A stretch of DNA of 64,000 bases from Thermoanaerobaculia bacterium. GTDB taxonomy: Bacteria > Acidobacteriota > Thermoanaerobaculia > Multivoradales > JAHEKO01. Positions 26,010-34,221 of this stretch are shown here, piece after piece. Location of the stretch: NCBI GenBank assembly GCA_947259925.1, contig CAMYOG010000030.1, positions 58,083 to 122,082 on the forward strand. Direction: 5' to 3'. A model generated the notes under the pieces. The model searched no databases and was not told the DNA's origin. It saw only the letters and a program-made list of their open reading frames with translations. Numbering within the stretch: the stretch's first letter is position 1; every line of letters starts with the position of its first letter. A program made the position numbers and the translations under genes.

Positions 26010-26534
26010 CTACATCTTGTACTTGCCGAGCTCTTCCGGGCTGACGTCCTCGAGCCACTTCTTCAAGCGCTCGTCGTCTTCCAGGTTGCCGGCCAGGTCG
26101 ATCGAGCGCGCCTTGTCGAGGACCGCCTGGCGGACGAAGATCGGGGCCTCGGTACGCAAGGCGAGAGCGAGCGCGTCGCTCGGGCGCGAGTCGATCGTCA
26201 GCTCGCGATGATCGAGACTCAGGTGGATCTCGGCGAAGAAGGTGTTGTCGCGCAGATCGCTGATCAGGATCTTGGTGACCGTGACCCCCAGGTCGTGCAG
26301 GAACGAGCGCATCAGGTCGTGGGTCATCGGGCGCGGTGTCTCGACGCCCTCGATCCGGAGCGCGATGGCGTTCGCCTCGAAGACGCCGATCCAGATCGGC
26401 AGGAAGGAGTCGCTGGTCTCGTCGCGCAGGATGACGATCGGCAGGTTCGAGGTCGGGTCGAGCATCAGGCCCTTGACCTCCATGCGAATTGTGTCGGTGG
26501 AGGCGCTCTTCGGTTCGGTGTCGTCGGTAGTCAT
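26010..26534 (-). CDS. Bifunctional nuclease (BFN/DUF151) family protein
   Basis: A 174-residue protein of the BFN (DUF151) family: VKGLMLDPTSNLPIVILRDE, LPIWIGVFEANAIALRIEGV, RPMTHDLMRSFLHDLGVTVT and the conserved IDSRPSDALALALRTEAPIF are all recognisable. Family members have been described with DNase/RNase activity and are widespread in Acidobacteriota, Actinobacteria and cyanobacteria; the cellular role is poorly defined. The C-terminal acidic tail (LEDDERLKKWLEDVSPEELG) is also typical. It follows miaB by 12 bases and so probably shares its transcript. Confidence 0.88.
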   Translation of the reverse strand: MTTDDTEPKSASTDTIRMEVKGLMLDPTSNLPIVILRDETSDSFLPIWIGVFEANAIALRIEGVETPRPMTHDLMRSFLHDLGVTVTKILISDLRDNTFFAEIHLSLDHRELTIDSRPSDALALALRTEAPIFVRQAVLDKARSIDLAGNLEDDERLKKWLEDVSPEELGKYKM

Positions 26535-26546
26535 GTGGGTTCTTCT

Positions 26547-27875
26547 CTAGACCGGGTTGGCGATCAGGCTGTGGGGGTAGGCGTGCTCGACGCGCGCCGG
26601 GACCAGCTGCCCGAGGGGCAGGCGCTCGGCGGTGGACTCGAGCGGCAGATGAACGACCCGATGGCAGGGCGTCCGACCGGTGACCATGCCGGGTCGTCTT
26701 CCCCACCCGGTGACCAGGACGTCGAAGACCTCTCCGACCAGTTGACGGTTGAGATCGCGTTGGATCTCGCTCTGCAGCTCGAAGACCGCCTGCAGGCGAC
26801 GGTCGGCCACTTCGGGGTCGACCTGGTCGGGCAGCTTGGGCGCCGCCGTCCCCGGGCGCGGCGAGTACTTGAACGCGTAGACCGAAGCGAAGCGGATCTC
26901 GCGCGCCAGCTCGAGCGTCGCCTGGAAGTCGCGCTCGGTCTCGCCCGGGAAGCCGACGATCAGATCGGTCGAGAGTGCGATGCCGGGCCGAGCCTGGCGG
27001 AGCAGGCTGACGAGCTCGTGGTACTCCGCCACCGTGTAGCCACGCGCCATGCGCTTAAGGACGTCGTCGGAGCCGGACTGGACCGGCAGGTGGAGGTAGG
27101 GGCAGATGTTCGAGTGACGGGCGAACTGCTCGACCATCCGCGGCGTGAAGTCGCGCGGGTACGAGGTGACGAACCGGAGACGCTCGACGCCGTCGAGTCG
27201 TGCCACCGCGTCGAGTAGGTCGGCGAAGTCGGCCGAGCCGTCCGGCTCGCACCAGTGGTTCACCGTCTGACCGAGCAGCTCGATCTCGACGAAGCCGTAG
27301 TCGAGCAGGTGGCGGACCTCTCCCAGGATGTCGCTCATCGAGCGACTCCGCTCCGGCCCGCGGGTCATCGGCACGATGCAGAAGGTGCACTTCTTGTCGC
27401 AGCCCTCGATGATCGTGACCATCCCCTTGTACTCGCCGTCGCGCGAGATGGAGTCGATGTCGTAGTCGCGATCCTCGGGAAAGCCGGTGGCGACCACCCG
27501 CTCGCCGGCGCGGCGCTGATCGACGATGTCGAGCAGCTCGCCCACCCGGGCGGGACCGAGAACGAAGTCGAGATCTTGAACCCGGCTGAGGGCGCGCTCG
27601 CCGGCTTCCTGAGCGACGCAGCCGCACAGGCCGATCATCATGCCAGGCCGGGTCTGCTTGAAGCGGCGGTAGCTGCCCAGACGCGAGTAGACCTTCTGCT
27701 CCGCCTTCTCGCGCACGCTGCACGAGTTCAACAGGATCAGGTCCGCCTCGGCCGGCTCACGAGTCGGCAGCATCCCCTGCTGCATCAGCTGCCCGGCCAT
27801 CCGCTGGGTGTCCAGCTCGTTCATCTGGCAGCCCCAGGTCTCGATGAAGAAGCGGCGGAGCGCGTCATCGCTCAT
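26547..27875 (-). CDS. miaB: tRNA-2-methylthio-N6-dimethylallyladenosine synthase MiaB
   Basis: A 442-residue radical-SAM methylthiotransferase that modifies A37 of tRNAs reading UNN codons. It has the N-terminal UPF0004 domain with three cluster cysteines (ETWGCQMNELD, LNSCSVREKAEQ, IGLCGCVAQ), the radical SAM motif CDKKCTFCIVP and the C-terminal TRAM domain (GEVFDVLVTGWGRRPGMVTG). Length is normal. It overlaps the end of the preceding lipoprotein gene by four bases (ATGA). Confidence 0.95.
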   Translation of the reverse strand: MSDDALRRFFIETWGCQMNELDTQRMAGQLMQQGMLPTREPAEADLILLNSCSVREKAEQKVYSRLGSYRRFKQTRPGMMIGLCGCVAQEAGERALSRVQDLDFVLGPARVGELLDIVDQRRAGERVVATGFPEDRDYDIDSISRDGEYKGMVTIIEGCDKKCTFCIVPMTRGPERSRSMSDILGEVRHLLDYGFVEIELLGQTVNHWCEPDGSADFADLLDAVARLDGVERLRFVTSYPRDFTPRMVEQFARHSNICPYLHLPVQSGSDDVLKRMARGYTVAEYHELVSLLRQARPGIALSTDLIVGFPGETERDFQATLELAREIRFASVYAFKYSPRPGTAAPKLPDQVDPEVADRRLQAVFELQSEIQRDLNRQLVGEVFDVLVTGWGRRPGMVTGRTPCHRVVHLPLESTAERLPLGQLVPARVEHAYPHSLIANPV

Positions 27876-28720
27876 GGTCTGGCTCCACCGTCATCTTCGT
27901 CGAGCACCGGCGGCTCCGTGATCTCGTGGACCCCTGGGCCCTCCTCGGGCTCCTCCTCGGGCGGCTCGTACTCTATCCCCTCTCGGAGCCAGCCCGGCAG
28001 GGCGCCCGCCCGTCGTCCCTCTTCGAGAATCAGGGCCAGGTTCTCCTGGGCGCGGCCGACCTCGTCCTGGGTCTCGGCCAGCCGATCGAGCGCCCGGTCC
28101 CAGGCCGGCTTGATCTGCGAATCGCGGTAGAAGCCGTCGTCCTCGGCATAGAAGCGCTGGCGCAGCTCGGCGACCTCCTCCTCGAGACGGGCGACCTCCT
28201 CGATCAGGTCTCGCCACCGCATCCGTGCGCCGCGTACCCGCTCGCGCCAGTACTCTTCTCCGCGCTCCTCCTCCGCCTCGGTCTCGGGCTCCTCGGCCGC
28301 CTTGGTTTCCGTCGATGGCTGCTCCGGCTTCTCCTTGGCGATGCTCAGCTCGCCGGTCGCGTACTCCGGCAGGTTCTCGTCGGTGATCACGGCGATCGGT
28401 GGCTCTCCCGCTCGGGCTTCTTTGGCGCGCCGCGCCGCCGCAACCAGGGTCTCGGACTCCTCCTCTTCGGCAGCCTCCGCCGGCTCGATCACCACGGTCT
28501 TCGGTCCGTAGGCGCCGCTGACCGGTTCCGGCTCGGCGCTCGGTTCGGGCTGCTCCACCGGCGGCGGGCTCGGTGGCGGCGTCGCCGGCTGGACCGGCGG
28601 CTGCGGCGCGGCCGGCGGCGTCGAGTCGGACGATCGAGTGCCGCTCGAGGCGCAGCCGACCAGAGCCACCCCGATCACGACCAGCGCGATCCAACCCAGT
28701 CCGCGCCAGGCGGTGCTCAT
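27872..28720 (-). CDS. Proline-rich coiled-coil lipoprotein, unknown function
   Basis: A 282-residue protein with a lipoprotein signal (ALVVIGVALVGCASS, lipobox LVGC). A long Pro/Glu-rich low-complexity stretch follows (about 30-150), then a C-terminal helical domain about 155-250 (RMRWRDLIEEVARLEEEVAE, RDSQIKPAWDRALDRLAETQ) with coiled-coil character, ending in another acidic Pro-rich tail. It overlaps both neighbours by four bases (ptsI upstream, miaB downstream), so translation is coupled to the PTS genes. I do not recognise the family; nothing in it suggests a PTS function beyond position. Confidence 0.75.
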   Translation of the reverse strand: MSTAWRGLGWIALVVIGVALVGCASSGTRSSDSTPPAAPQPPVQPATPPPSPPPVEQPEPSAEPEPVSGAYGPKTVVIEPAEAAEEEESETLVAAARRAKEARAGEPPIAVITDENLPEYATGELSIAKEKPEQPSTETKAAEEPETEAEEERGEEYWRERVRGARMRWRDLIEEVARLEEEVAELRQRFYAEDDGFYRDSQIKPAWDRALDRLAETQDEVGRAQENLALILEEGRRAGALPGWLREGIEYEPPEEEPEEGPGVHEITEPPVLDEDDGGARP

Positions 28721-30474
28721 GAGGCCATCTCCTCGGTGATCTGATTCCGTTCCAGGAGATCCTCGACCTCATCCGCGGTCGAAAGATCGAGGCAGCGATA
28801 GGCGAGCTGCCGCCACTCCTCCACCGCGAGCTCGCGGATGCGCTTCTTGAGCTCCGGAATCGCTCGCGGGCTGGCCGAGAGCGAGCGCAGGCCGAGGCCG
28901 ATCAGGAGAGGCGCATACCGCGGCTCGGCCGCCATCTCGCCGCAGATCGAAACATCGATGCCGGCGCGCGCGGCACTCGCCGTGGTCTGCCGGATGAGTC
29001 GGAGGATCGCTGGGTGGAGCGGCCGGTAGAGGTACGAGACGTGCTCGTTGTTCCGGTCGACCGCCATCGCGTACTGGATCAGGTCGTTGGTGCCGATCGA
29101 GAAGAAGTCGACCTCCTTCGCCAGCGCGTCCGCGACCAGCGCCGCCGAGGGCACCTCGACCATCACGCCGAGCTGATAGTCGCAGCACGGCTCGAAGCCC
29201 TCCCGGGTGAGCTCCGCGCGCGCCTCCGCCACCAGCGCCTTGAACTGGAGGACCTCCTCGAGCGCCGAGACCATCGGGATCATGATCTTGAGCTTGCCTT
29301 CGAATCCCGCGCGCAGCAGGGCTCGGATCTGGATCTTGAAGATGTCGCGGCGCGCCAGCGTCAGACGGATGCCGCGTAGGCCGAGCACGGGGTTGGCCTC
29401 ACGGGTGTCGAGCACTTCCTGCGCCAGCTTTCTGCCGCCCAGATCGAACGTCCGGATCGTCACCGGACGCGGGCTGATCGTCTTGAGCAGGCGCCCGTAG
29501 ATCTCGACGTGCTCTTCCTCGTTGGGGAGTGCCGGGCTCTTCTCAATGTAGAGGAACTCGCTGCGGTAGAGGCCGATCCCCTCGGCGCCGAAATCGACCG
29601 CTTCGTGGATCTCCTCGGGTAGATCGATATTGGCGAGCAGCTGGATCTCGACTCCGTCGAGAGTCACCGCCTTCTGGGTGCGGGAGCGCGTCTTGCGGCG
29701 CGCCTCGTCCTCCTGCTCGCGGTGCCGGCGCTTGTACTCCTCGACCAGCTCCGGGGTCGGATTGAGGATGACCTTCCCTTCCCCACCGTCGACGATGATC
29801 CGCTCCTCGGAGCTGACCACGTCCATGACGCTCTCGAGACCCGCCACCAGCGGCAGGTGAAGCGACCTGGCGATGATCGTCGTATGCGAGGTCGGCCCGC
29901 CGTTCTCGATCGCGAAGCCGGCCACGCGCTCGCGTCCGAGGCGAACCGCCTCCGATGGCGTCAGGTCGTCGGCGACCACGACCACGTCCTCGTCGAAGTC
30001 GCCGAGCGAAGGACGCTGGCCGCCACTGAGAAAGCGCAGCAGGTACTGAGCGACGTCGAGCAGGTCCTCGAGGCGCGCCTTGTGGTCGGGACTGTCGAGG
30101 GCCTCGAACCGTCTCTCGAGCTCCTCGGTCGTCTTGTGCACCGCCCACTCCGCGTTCACGTGCTCCTCGCGGATGCACTGCTCGATCCGGCCGAGGAAGG
30201 CTCGGTCGTCGAGCATCAGGGTGTGCGCTTCGAAGATCGCCGCCAGCTCCGGGCCGAGCTCTCTCCCGGCCCGCTCGCGCGTCGTGTCGAGCTCCTCCTG
30301 GGCACGCTCGACCGCGTCCCGGAGCCGCTCGATCTCGCGCTCGATTCCGGAGGCGTCGATCGGCAGCCGGAAGACGTCCGCCGCGCGGCCGGCGACGCAG
30401 ACGGCACGCCCGACGCCGATCCCATCGGCTACGCCGAGGCCGGTGACGACTCTTGTCTCGGGCTGGTCGGTCAT
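28717..30474 (-). CDS. ptsI: PTS enzyme I (phosphoenolpyruvate-protein phosphotransferase)
   Basis: A 585-residue enzyme that takes phosphate from phosphoenolpyruvate and passes it to HPr. The HPr-binding and swivelling domains contain the phosphorylated histidine at about residue 197 in ENGGPTSHTTIIARSLHLPL. The C-terminal PEP-binding barrel has LYRSEFLYI, IPMVSALEEVLQFKAL, GTNDLIQYAMAVDRNNEHVS and the active-site Cys in SICGEMAAEP. All key residues are present, so it should be active. No PTS sugar permease (EIIB/EIIC) is in the window, so the phosphate probably serves regulation. Downstream of ptsH by seven bases. Confidence 0.95.
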   Translation of the reverse strand: MTDQPETRVVTGLGVADGIGVGRAVCVAGRAADVFRLPIDASGIEREIERLRDAVERAQEELDTTRERAGRELGPELAAIFEAHTLMLDDRAFLGRIEQCIREEHVNAEWAVHKTTEELERRFEALDSPDHKARLEDLLDVAQYLLRFLSGGQRPSLGDFDEDVVVVADDLTPSEAVRLGRERVAGFAIENGGPTSHTTIIARSLHLPLVAGLESVMDVVSSEERIIVDGGEGKVILNPTPELVEEYKRRHREQEDEARRKTRSRTQKAVTLDGVEIQLLANIDLPEEIHEAVDFGAEGIGLYRSEFLYIEKSPALPNEEEHVEIYGRLLKTISPRPVTIRTFDLGGRKLAQEVLDTREANPVLGLRGIRLTLARRDIFKIQIRALLRAGFEGKLKIMIPMVSALEEVLQFKALVAEARAELTREGFEPCCDYQLGVMVEVPSAALVADALAKEVDFFSIGTNDLIQYAMAVDRNNEHVSYLYRPLHPAILRLIRQTTASAARAGIDVSICGEMAAEPRYAPLLIGLGLRSLSASPRAIPELKKRIRELAVEEWRQLAYRCLDLSTADEVEDLLERNQITEEMAS

Positions 30475-30481
30475 GGTTCTT

Positions 30482-30751
30482 CTACTGCTCTTCTTCGAAT
30501 CGCGATGCGATCAGGTGGGTGATCGCCTCGAGGGCGTCCGCTTCGTCGGAGCCGTCGCAGCGCAGGATGATGTGCGTGCCCTGCGCCGCCGCCAGTAGCA
30601 GGATGCCGAGGATGCTCTTGGCGTCGACCTGCTCGCCGTCGCGGGCGACAGTGATGTCGCTCTCGAAGCGGTTCGCCGTGTGAACCAGCTTCGCCGCGGC
30701 GCGGGCGTGCAGCCCCAGCCGATTGACAATCTCGAGCTCAGCTTCGACCAT
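30482..30751 (-). CDS. ptsH: Phosphocarrier protein HPr
   Basis: An 89-residue HPr. With the start at 30751, the two control residues fall exactly at the canonical places: His15 in NRLGLHARAAAKLV (phosphorylated by enzyme I) and Ser46 in DAKSILGILLLAAAQG (phosphorylated by HPr kinase). Another ATG lies one codon upstream and would shift both by one. The presence of Ser46 together with hprK in the same cluster shows that the ATP-dependent arm of control is intact. Its start overlaps the 3' end of the EIIA-Man-like gene by 14 bases. Confidence 0.93.
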   Translation of the reverse strand: MVEAELEIVNRLGLHARAAAKLVHTANRFESDITVARDGEQVDAKSILGILLLAAAQGTHIILRCDGSDEADALEAITHLIASRFEEEQ

Positions 30752-31196
30752 CATCCTGGCCGGCGCGCGCGGGCGCGGGACGGCACTGCTCCTTCGGTTG
30801 CTCGGGAAGACCGCCGAGACAGATGCTGCTGCGGCCCTTCTGCTCGATCCACTCGGCGAGCTCCGTTACCTGACAATCCCCGGTGGTGTCCATGCAGGCC
30901 AGCCGGACGACGATCGGCAGGTTGACCCCGGCGAGTATCTCGACCCGGCCGGGGCGGAAGTGCCGGGTGGTCAGGTTGTAGGGCGTGCCGCCGAAGATAT
31001 CGGTCAGGATCAGCAGACCCTCTTCGGAGTCGAGCCGCTCGACCGCGGCGCTGATCCGTTCCCCGGACGTCTCGACGTCGTCGGCCCAGTCCAGGCTGAG
31101 CGCGTGCAGATGCTCGCTGGGGCCGGCGATCCGCTCGGCGGCCGCCGCCAACTCGTCGGCCAGTTGCCCCTGCGTGATGATCAGGATTCTCACCAT
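30738..31196 (-). CDS. EIIA-Man-family PTS protein with the active histidine replaced by Gln
   Basis: A 152-residue member of the mannose-type PTS EIIA family (flavodoxin-like domain; ILTDIFGGTPYNLTTRHFRP and VEILAGVNLPIVVRLACMDT are diagnostic). In active members strand 1 ends in a phosphorylated His (GTHG in E. coli, His10). Here the matching segment is MVRILIITQGQLADEL, with CAG encoding Gln9 in place of His, while the conserved Asp of the second motif is kept. The protein should be unable to accept phosphate from HPr at the usual position and may be a sensor or decoy. A good ribosome binding site (GGAG, five bases before ATG) fixes the start. First gene of the EIIA-ptsH-ptsI run. Confidence 0.85.
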   Translation of the reverse strand: MVRILIITQGQLADELAAAAERIAGPSEHLHALSLDWADDVETSGERISAAVERLDSEEGLLILTDIFGGTPYNLTTRHFRPGRVEILAGVNLPIVVRLACMDTTGDCQVTELAEWIEQKGRSSICLGGLPEQPKEQCRPAPARAGQDDGRS

Positions 31197-31226
31197 TGCC
31201 TCTCCTTCGACCTCAACCCCCGCTCG

Positions 31227-31255
31227 ATGGTATCCACGAGTTCGTGGGTTGGCAA
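31227..31255 (-). promoter_or_regulatory. Candidate promoter with operator-like palindrome before the EIIA-ptsH-ptsI genes
   Basis: On the minus strand TTGCCA (31255-31250) and TACCAT (31232-31227) are separated by 17 bases. The spacer contains an inverted repeat, CCACGA-2-TCGTGG (31234-31247), where a repressor could bind. It lies in the only sizeable gap (106 bases) of this cluster. Confidence 0.45.
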
Positions 31256-31279
31256 CGCAGGGCGTCACAATGCCCTGCG
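31256..31279 (-). terminator. Hairpin between rapZ and the EIIA-like gene
   Basis: CGCAGGGC (31256-31263) and GCCCTGCG (31272-31279) form a perfect 8-bp stem with an 8-base loop. There is no long T run after it on either strand, so it may be a weak terminator, an attenuator or part of the regulatory region for the next promoter. Confidence 0.4.
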
Positions 31280-31302
31280 GACTCACCCGAGCGCTGTGAC
31301 GA

Positions 31303-32196
31303 TCACTGGGCGTCGAGTTCCCGATGGATCAATCGCACCGGCCACTCGCCGTCCTCGAGCCACGAGCGCAGCGCCTCCCCCACCGCCACCGAGCGGTGGT
31401 GGCCGCCGGTGCAACCGATGGCCACCGACAGATAGCTCCGGTTCTCGGTCTGATAGCGCGGCAAGAGGAAGTCGAGCAGGCCTTCGAGCTTGTCGAGCAG
31501 GATTCCGAAATCGGGCTGCTCGCGCAAGAAGGCCACTACCTCGTCGTCGCGTCCGGTCAGCTCGCGCAGGTTCTCCTCGAAGTACGGATTTGGAAGAAAA
31601 CGGACGTCGAGCACCAGGTCGCTGCCACGTGGGATGCCGTGCTTGAACCCGAAGGTGACCAGCGAGACGATCATCGCCGGCGGCCCCGCACCACGCCCCG
31701 CGAACTCGTTGTAGATGAACTCGCGGCTCTCGTGAATCGAGGAGTCGCTGGTGTCGAAGACGAGATCGGCCTGGGCGCGCAGGTCGGCCATGAGTGCGCG
31801 CTCCTCTTCGATACCCTCGGCGACCGAGCGGTTGGTGGCGAGCGGATGCGGTCGCCGGGTCTCCGAGAAGCGCCGGATCAGTACTTCGTCCGACGCTTCC
31901 AGAAACAGCATCGTCGGTCGGACGAGCTCACGGTCGATCTCCGCGACGATGCGCGGAAACTCGGCTGCGAAACCGGGTGTGCGCAGGTCGGTCACGACCG
32001 CGATCGAGTGACGCTCACCGACCAGAGATCGCGGATCGGCGAGCAGGTCACGCAGTAGCGGCAGCGGCAGGTTGTCTACGGTGTAGAAATCGAGATCCTC
32101 GAAGCACTTGGCGATCGAGCTCTTGCCCGAGCCGGAGAGGCCGGTGATGATCACCAGCCGAACCGGGCGCGCCGCGTCGCTCGCCGCGTCGCTCAT
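31303..32196 (-). CDS. rapZ: RapZ-like RNase adapter / nucleotide-binding protein
   Basis: A 297-residue P-loop protein of the RapZ (YvcJ/YhbJ) family. Walker A is IITGLSGSGKSSIAKCFED (residues ~17-35). The C-terminal domain carries SLVTFGFKHGIPRGSDLVLD, VRFLPNPYF and AIGCTGGHHRSVAVGEAL, which are family signatures. In E. coli RapZ guides RNase E to the GlmZ small RNA and so sets amino-sugar (envelope precursor) synthesis; in Firmicutes the homologue affects PTS-related regulation. The start ATG overlaps the hprK stop (ATGA), so the two are coupled. A reading frame extends upstream but without homology. Confidence 0.92.
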   Translation of the reverse strand: MSDAASDAARPVRLVIITGLSGSGKSSIAKCFEDLDFYTVDNLPLPLLRDLLADPRSLVGERHSIAVVTDLRTPGFAAEFPRIVAEIDRELVRPTMLFLEASDEVLIRRFSETRRPHPLATNRSVAEGIEEERALMADLRAQADLVFDTSDSSIHESREFIYNEFAGRGAGPPAMIVSLVTFGFKHGIPRGSDLVLDVRFLPNPYFEENLRELTGRDDEVVAFLREQPDFGILLDKLEGLLDFLLPRYQTENRSYLSVAIGCTGGHHRSVAVGEALRSWLEDGEWPVRLIHRELDAQ

Positions 32197-33179
32197 TCCT
32201 TCTCGGGAACGAACTGGGCCGTGTCGGCGTTCTGGCGCTGGCGCTCGATCTCGTTGGCGAGCTGCTGCGCGAACTCGCGCGCGGAGTGGTGCCCCTTGAG
32301 CTTCAGCATGTGGTTGCGCGCCGCGATCTCGACCAGGATCGACAAGTTGCGGCCGAGGGCGACCGGCATCGTGATGAAGGGACAAGGCACGTCGAGGATC
32401 TGGTAGACGGTCTCGTCGAGTCCGAGCCGGTCGTACGCCTTCTCCTCGTCCCACGGCTCGAGCCTGACCACCAGGTCGACCGTTTTGCGCTCGCGGACCG
32501 AAGCCAGACCGAAGAGGTCCTGAACGTTGATGATCCCCAGGCCGCGCAGCTCCATGTGATGCCGGATCGGTCCCTCGGCCGATCCGACCAGGTCACCGTT
32601 CGGATAACGCTTCACGGTCACCCGGTCGTCGGCGACCAGGCTGTGACCCCGCGTGATCAGGTCGAGTGCGCACTCGCTCTTGCCCACCCCGCTCGAGCCG
32701 ATCAGGAGCACGCCGAGGCCGTAGATCTCGAGCAGGACGCCGTGCAGATGGGTCGACGGAACCAGGCGATCCTCGAGGAAGTTGCTGACTCGCTTGATGA
32801 TCACCGACGAGAGCGAGGCCGACGACAGGATCGGGATCGATCGGTCCCGGCAGAGCTCGACCAGGAGCGGGTCCGGGATCAGTCCCTTGGTCACGATCAT
32901 CACCGGGATCTGGAGCCGGGTGACCTCGTCGAATCTGTCCTTGCGAATCAACTCGGGAAGCGAGGCGATGAAGTTGATCTCGCTCTCGCCAATGATCTGA
33001 ACCCGGCCCGGCTTGATGTAGCGGTAGTAGCCGGCGAAGGCGAGCCCCGGCTTCTGGACCCTCGGGTTGGTGACTCTCCGGTCGAGGTGATCCTCGCCGC
33101 AGAGGATGCGGAAGCCCAGGTCCTCGAGCTCCGGCCGGAGCAGCTCAGCGGTCGAGACGTACGACGAATCCTCGCTCAC
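32193..33179 (-). CDS. hprK: HPr kinase/phosphorylase
   Basis: A 328-residue bifunctional enzyme that phosphorylates HPr on Ser46 with ATP and removes it again. The N-terminal domain (about 1-135) precedes the catalytic domain with the Walker A LLIGSSGVGKSECALDLI (~159-176), the conserved THLHGVLLEIYGLGV just before it, and the family segment ELRGLGIINVQDLFG. Present mainly in Firmicutes, proteobacterial regulatory PTS clusters and related phyla. Four-base overlaps with ptsN upstream and rapZ downstream. Confidence 0.95.
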   Translation of the reverse strand: MSEDSSYVSTAELLRPELEDLGFRILCGEDHLDRRVTNPRVQKPGLAFAGYYRYIKPGRVQIIGESEINFIASLPELIRKDRFDEVTRLQIPVMIVTKGLIPDPLLVELCRDRSIPILSSASLSSVIIKRVSNFLEDRLVPSTHLHGVLLEIYGLGVLLIGSSGVGKSECALDLITRGHSLVADDRVTVKRYPNGDLVGSAEGPIRHHMELRGLGIINVQDLFGLASVRERKTVDLVVRLEPWDEEKAYDRLGLDETVYQILDVPCPFITMPVALGRNLSILVEIAARNHMLKLKGHHSAREFAQQLANEIERQRQNADTAQFVPEKE

Positions 33180-33640
33180 TCGCGCTCGTCCTCACTCTCT
33201 TTCAGGAAGGCGAGAATCTCTTCGCCGGTCGTCAGCTCCAGCAGCTTGTCGACGTGGTTGTTGTTCTTGATCCAGCGCGAGATGAGCGCCAGCGACTGGA
33301 GGTGCGCGGCCGGCTCGTTGGCGGGCGAGATCACGGTGAAAAAGAGCTTGACCGGCTCTCCTTCTTCAGCGCCGAACTCGGCGCCCTCAGGGCAGATGCC
33401 GACCGATACGACCACCTCGTCGATGCCGTCGAACTTGCAGTGCGGGATGGCTACTCCCGGCAAGACACAGGTCGAGCCCAACTCCTCGCGCTCGAGCAGC
33501 TTGCGGTAGAGCAGGTCGGCCGGATCGACCACCCCAGCCGCCGCGAAGCGCTCCGAGATCGCGCGTAGGATCGCCTGCCGGTCAGGCCCGGGAAGGTCCG
33601 GGAAGACCAGATCCGGACGGGCCTGCGAGGCCAGGGACAT
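33176..33640 (-). CDS. ptsN: PTS EIIA-Ntr regulatory protein
   Basis: A 154-residue EIIA of the fructose/nitrogen family. The phosphorylation site is intact: His67 in CVLPGVAIPHCKFDGIDEVV. EIIA-Ntr in its two phosphorylation states regulates potassium transport, sensor kinases and (p)ppGpp metabolism in proteobacteria. Its place next to hprK, rapZ, hpf and rpoN is the same as in the proteobacterial rpoN cluster. No EI-Ntr is nearby, so ordinary EI and HPr at 28717-30751 are the probable donors. Confidence 0.93.
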   Translation of the reverse strand: MSLASQARPDLVFPDLPGPDRQAILRAISERFAAAGVVDPADLLYRKLLEREELGSTCVLPGVAIPHCKFDGIDEVVVSVGICPEGAEFGAEEGEPVKLFFTVISPANEPAAHLQSLALISRWIKNNNHVDKLLELTTGEEILAFLKESEDERE

Positions 33641-33645
33641 CGCGC

Positions 33646-34191
33646 TCAGAGCTCCGGCGAGATCAGGCCGAAGTTCTCGTCGTGTCGACGATAGAGAACG
33701 TTGACCTGATCGGTTTCGAGATTCCGGAAGACGACGAACTCGTTCTTCGAGTCGGCGAGCCGGGTCGCGGCCTCGTCGAGGCTCATGAACTCGATCGGCA
33801 GGTGACTGGATTTGATCACCTGCGGTGAGCCGCTGGCGATGCTTCCGGCGTCGAGTACCGCCACCGGCCAGGACGGCTCGCTGGCGCTCCGCTCCGGCCG
33901 CCGGCGCTTGGCGTGGAACTTCTTGTTCGCCCGGCGGGCCTGCTTCTCGGCCTTGTCGACCGCCAGGTTGATGGCGTCGAACATCTCGTCGTTGGTTTCG
34001 GCGGCCTGGATCAAGCCGAACCGGTGCGACAGGTGGAGATCGGCGCGATTGCGATGCTTGTGGACTTCGAGGGTAACCCGCGCGTCGATCGGTTCCTGGA
34101 GGAACTTCTGGAGCTTCTGCAGCTTGCCTTCGGTGTACTGACGGACTCGGTCGTCGAGATCGAAGTGCCGGGCGAAGTATTCGATCTTCAT
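33646..34191 (-). CDS. hpf: Long-form ribosome hibernation promoting factor
   Basis: A 181-residue protein. Residues 1-~100 are the S30AE/YfiA domain (MKIEYFARHFDLDDRVRQYT, QAAETNDEMFDAINLAVDKA). Residues ~125-181 are the C-terminal dimerisation domain (IEFMSLDEAATRLADSKNEF, VVFRNLETDQVNVLYRRHDE). Having both domains makes this the long form, which dimerises to join 70S ribosomes into inactive 100S particles. It follows rpoN by 30 bases, as in proteobacteria. Confidence 0.93.
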   Translation of the reverse strand: MKIEYFARHFDLDDRVRQYTEGKLQKLQKFLQEPIDARVTLEVHKHRNRADLHLSHRFGLIQAAETNDEMFDAINLAVDKAEKQARRANKKFHAKRRRPERSASEPSWPVAVLDAGSIASGSPQVIKSSHLPIEFMSLDEAATRLADSKNEFVVFRNLETDQVNVLYRRHDENFGLISPEL

Positions 34192-34221
34192 TCGATTCGG
34201 ACTCCTGCAGTAGTTGAGAGA

